This document shows, one piece after another, positions 62,954-64,000 of a stretch of DNA of 64,000 nucleotides. Within the stretch, counting starts at the first letter, position 1, and each line of letters opens with the position of its first letter. The notes beneath the pieces are model-generated. The model saw nothing but the letters and a program-made list of their open reading frames with translations. It was not told the origin of the DNA and did no database searches. The position numbers were made by a program, and so were the translations under genes. Origin of the DNA: CAMDPA01 sp965223035 (GTDB lineage Bacteria; Pseudomonadota; Alphaproteobacteria; Rhizobiales; Hyphomicrobiaceae); the NCBI GenBank assembly GCA_965223035.1, contig OZ244980.1:1922001-1986000 (forward strand). Direction: 5' to 3'.

Positions 62954-64000
62954 ATGGCTCGGATAACATTCAATGTCCTCGCGGCCACGGTGACGTGGTT
63001 GGCGATGCTCGTGCTCCACCTCTCGAATGCGGCCGGCGAGCCCGCCCACGGCCTTTCCGCCTTTGGTCAGCTGAAGTATCCAGCTGGCTTTGCGCATTTC
63101 GATTACGTCAACCCGGATGCGCCCCGCGGCGGACGGTTTTCCGAGGTCGGGGGGCAGACCTATGACAGCTTCAATCCATTCATCCTGCGCGGGGATGCGG
63201 CGGCCGGCCTGAACTCGCTGGTGTTCGAGAGCCTGATGGTGGCGGCGGCCGACGAGCCCGACTCGGTCTACGGCTTGATCGCCCGATCGGCGGATCTGGC
63301 GCCAGACCGGCTCTCGGTGGTCTTCGAGCTGCGCCCTGAAGCCCGATTTTCGGATGGCTCGGCGATCACCGCAGAGGACGTCGCTTTTAGCTTCAAGACG
63401 TTAAGAACGAAAGGACACCCAAATTACCGCACATTGCTGCGCGATGTGGTGGGTGTCGATGTGCTGGGCCCGCTCACCGTCAAATATCGGTTCACGGGCA
63501 CCCAGTTGCGGGATCTGCCGCTGGTGGTTGCCAGCCTGCCTGTGTTGTCCAAAGCCTATTACACAAAGGTCGACTTCACGCAGACCACATTGGTGCCGCC
63601 GTTGGGCTCAGGCCCCTACAAGATCGCCGACTTCAAACAGGGGCGGTACGTGTCTTATCGTCGGCGCTCCGATTATTGGGGGGCAAAGCTCAACGTCTCC
63701 CGGGGGCGCTTCAATTTCGATGAGGTGCGCTACGAGTACTTTCGCGATCGCACCGCCTCGCTGGAAAGTTTCAAGGCGGGGGACTACGACTTTCGCGAGG
63801 AATTTACGTCACGGGATTGGGCGACGGCTTACAACATCCCGCACGTCAAAGATAAGCGTATCGTGTTGCGCACCTTGCCGGACGAAAACCCGTCCGGCGC
63901 ACAAGGCTTTTTCATCAACACCCGGCGCGACAAGTTCAAGAACAGCAAGGTGCGGCGTGCGCTCGATTTGGTGTTCGATTTTGAATGGACCAACAGCCAT
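62954..64000 (+). CDS. Extracellular solute-binding protein family 5, YejA-like (second of two), truncated by window edge
   Basis: 349 codons are visible from an ATG with GGAGGCGGGAG upstream; the stop lies beyond the window. A signal peptide (LAATVTWLAMLVLHLSNAAG) is followed by the same landmarks as its neighbour: HFDYVNPDAPRGGRFSEVGG, LRPEARFSDGSAITAEDVAF, PLGSGPYKIADFKQGRYVSY, FDEVRYEYFRDRTASLESFK. Clearly a tandem paralogue, diverged enough that the duplication is not recent. Tandem yejA genes before yejBEF are common in rhizobia. Confidence 0.93.
   Translation, partial: MARITFNVLAATVTWLAMLVLHLSNAAGEPAHGLSAFGQLKYPAGFAHFDYVNPDAPRGGRFSEVGGQTYDSFNPFILRGDAAAGLNSLVFESLMVAAADEPDSVYGLIARSADLAPDRLSVVFELRPEARFSDGSAITAEDVAFSFKTLRTKGHPNYRTLLRDVVGVDVLGPLTVKYRFTGTQLRDLPLVVASLPVLSKAYYTKVDFTQTTLVPPLGSGPYKIADFKQGRYVSYRRRSDYWGAKLNVSRGRFNFDEVRYEYFRDRTASLESFKAGDYDFREEFTSRDWATAYNIPHVKDKRIVLRTLPDENPSGAQGFFINTRRDKFKNSKVRRALDLVFDFEWTNSH

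Overview
The window is about 64 kb of high-GC chromosome from an alphaproteobacterium, most likely of the order Hyphomicrobiales (Rhizobiales). This rests on gene content, not on a species match: a CckA hybrid kinase, a MucR/Ros zinc-finger regulator, an LdtR-type MarR regulator, DUF1491 and DUF6456 proteins, an IalB-family protein, the cycM / kdsB-pheA neighbourhood and tandem YejA-type binding proteins. No rRNA, tRNA, CRISPR array, prophage or complete insertion sequence is visible.

Layout. 1-4.9 kb: surface-polysaccharide genes on the minus strand (sugar-phosphate transferase cut by the window edge, a WecG/TagA-type and a family 2 glycosyltransferase), then an RTX-repeat protein. 5.7-7.4 kb: flavocytochrome c sulfide dehydrogenase flavoprotein and a monohaem cytochrome. 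8.5-11.9 kb: homogentisate catabolism (hmgR-like regulator, hmgA, fumarylacetoacetase), with a perfect palindrome at the regulator promoter. 12.4-18.1 kb: an FMN 2-hydroxyacid oxidase, fdhD, an extensin-like protein and a 3-hydroxyisobutyryl-CoA hydrolase-like enzyme. 18.3-21 kb: ldtR and an L,D-transpeptidase. 21.2-27.9 kb: a PcfJ-like protein, an IalB-family protein, NAD kinase, cutA, ugd and a peptidoglycan-binding protein. 28.7-29.9 kb: an unusual membrane protein with a possible phage-primase-type C-terminus and the only textbook Rho-independent terminator noticed. 30-41.9 kb: DUF2076, oligopeptidase B, msrB, mucR, a DnaA-C-like/DUF6456 pair, sufE, a peptidoglycan-binding protein/DUF1491 pair, a MoxR ATPase and an SDR. 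42.6-49.7 kb: a dksA with a long basic N-terminus, a MscS channel, a FliO-like protein, cckA and recA. 50-64 kb: gltX, a GlcD-like dehydrogenase, a repeat-containing secreted protein, a DadA/PuuB-like oxidase, an alpha/beta hydrolase, pheA-kdsB, cycM and two YejA-like binding proteins (the second truncated).

The main unexplained signal is two families of interspersed palindromic elements. Family A is up to about 153 bp: two adjacent long hairpins joined by a short spacer, usually bounded by CTAG. Some 16 intact, partial or decayed copies are present, and several carry paired substitutions that keep the hairpin arms complementary. In at least six genes (fumarylacetoacetase, ptrB, the MscS channel, cckA, recA and the secreted repeat protein) the terminal CTAG of an element supplies the TAG stop codon. 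In two others (moxR and the RTX gene) the reading frame runs into the element, which encodes the C-terminus. Family B is 120-175 bp, with a TCCGCCTTAGGCGGA-type palindrome at one end and a GGGATGGTTCCAGCT-type motif at the other, and some copies share the CTAGATCAT end with family A. I read both as non-autonomous mobile elements moved by one trans-acting enzyme that prefers CTAG; that enzyme is not in this window. Short perfect tandem duplications (8-17 bp units) also recur in the spacers.
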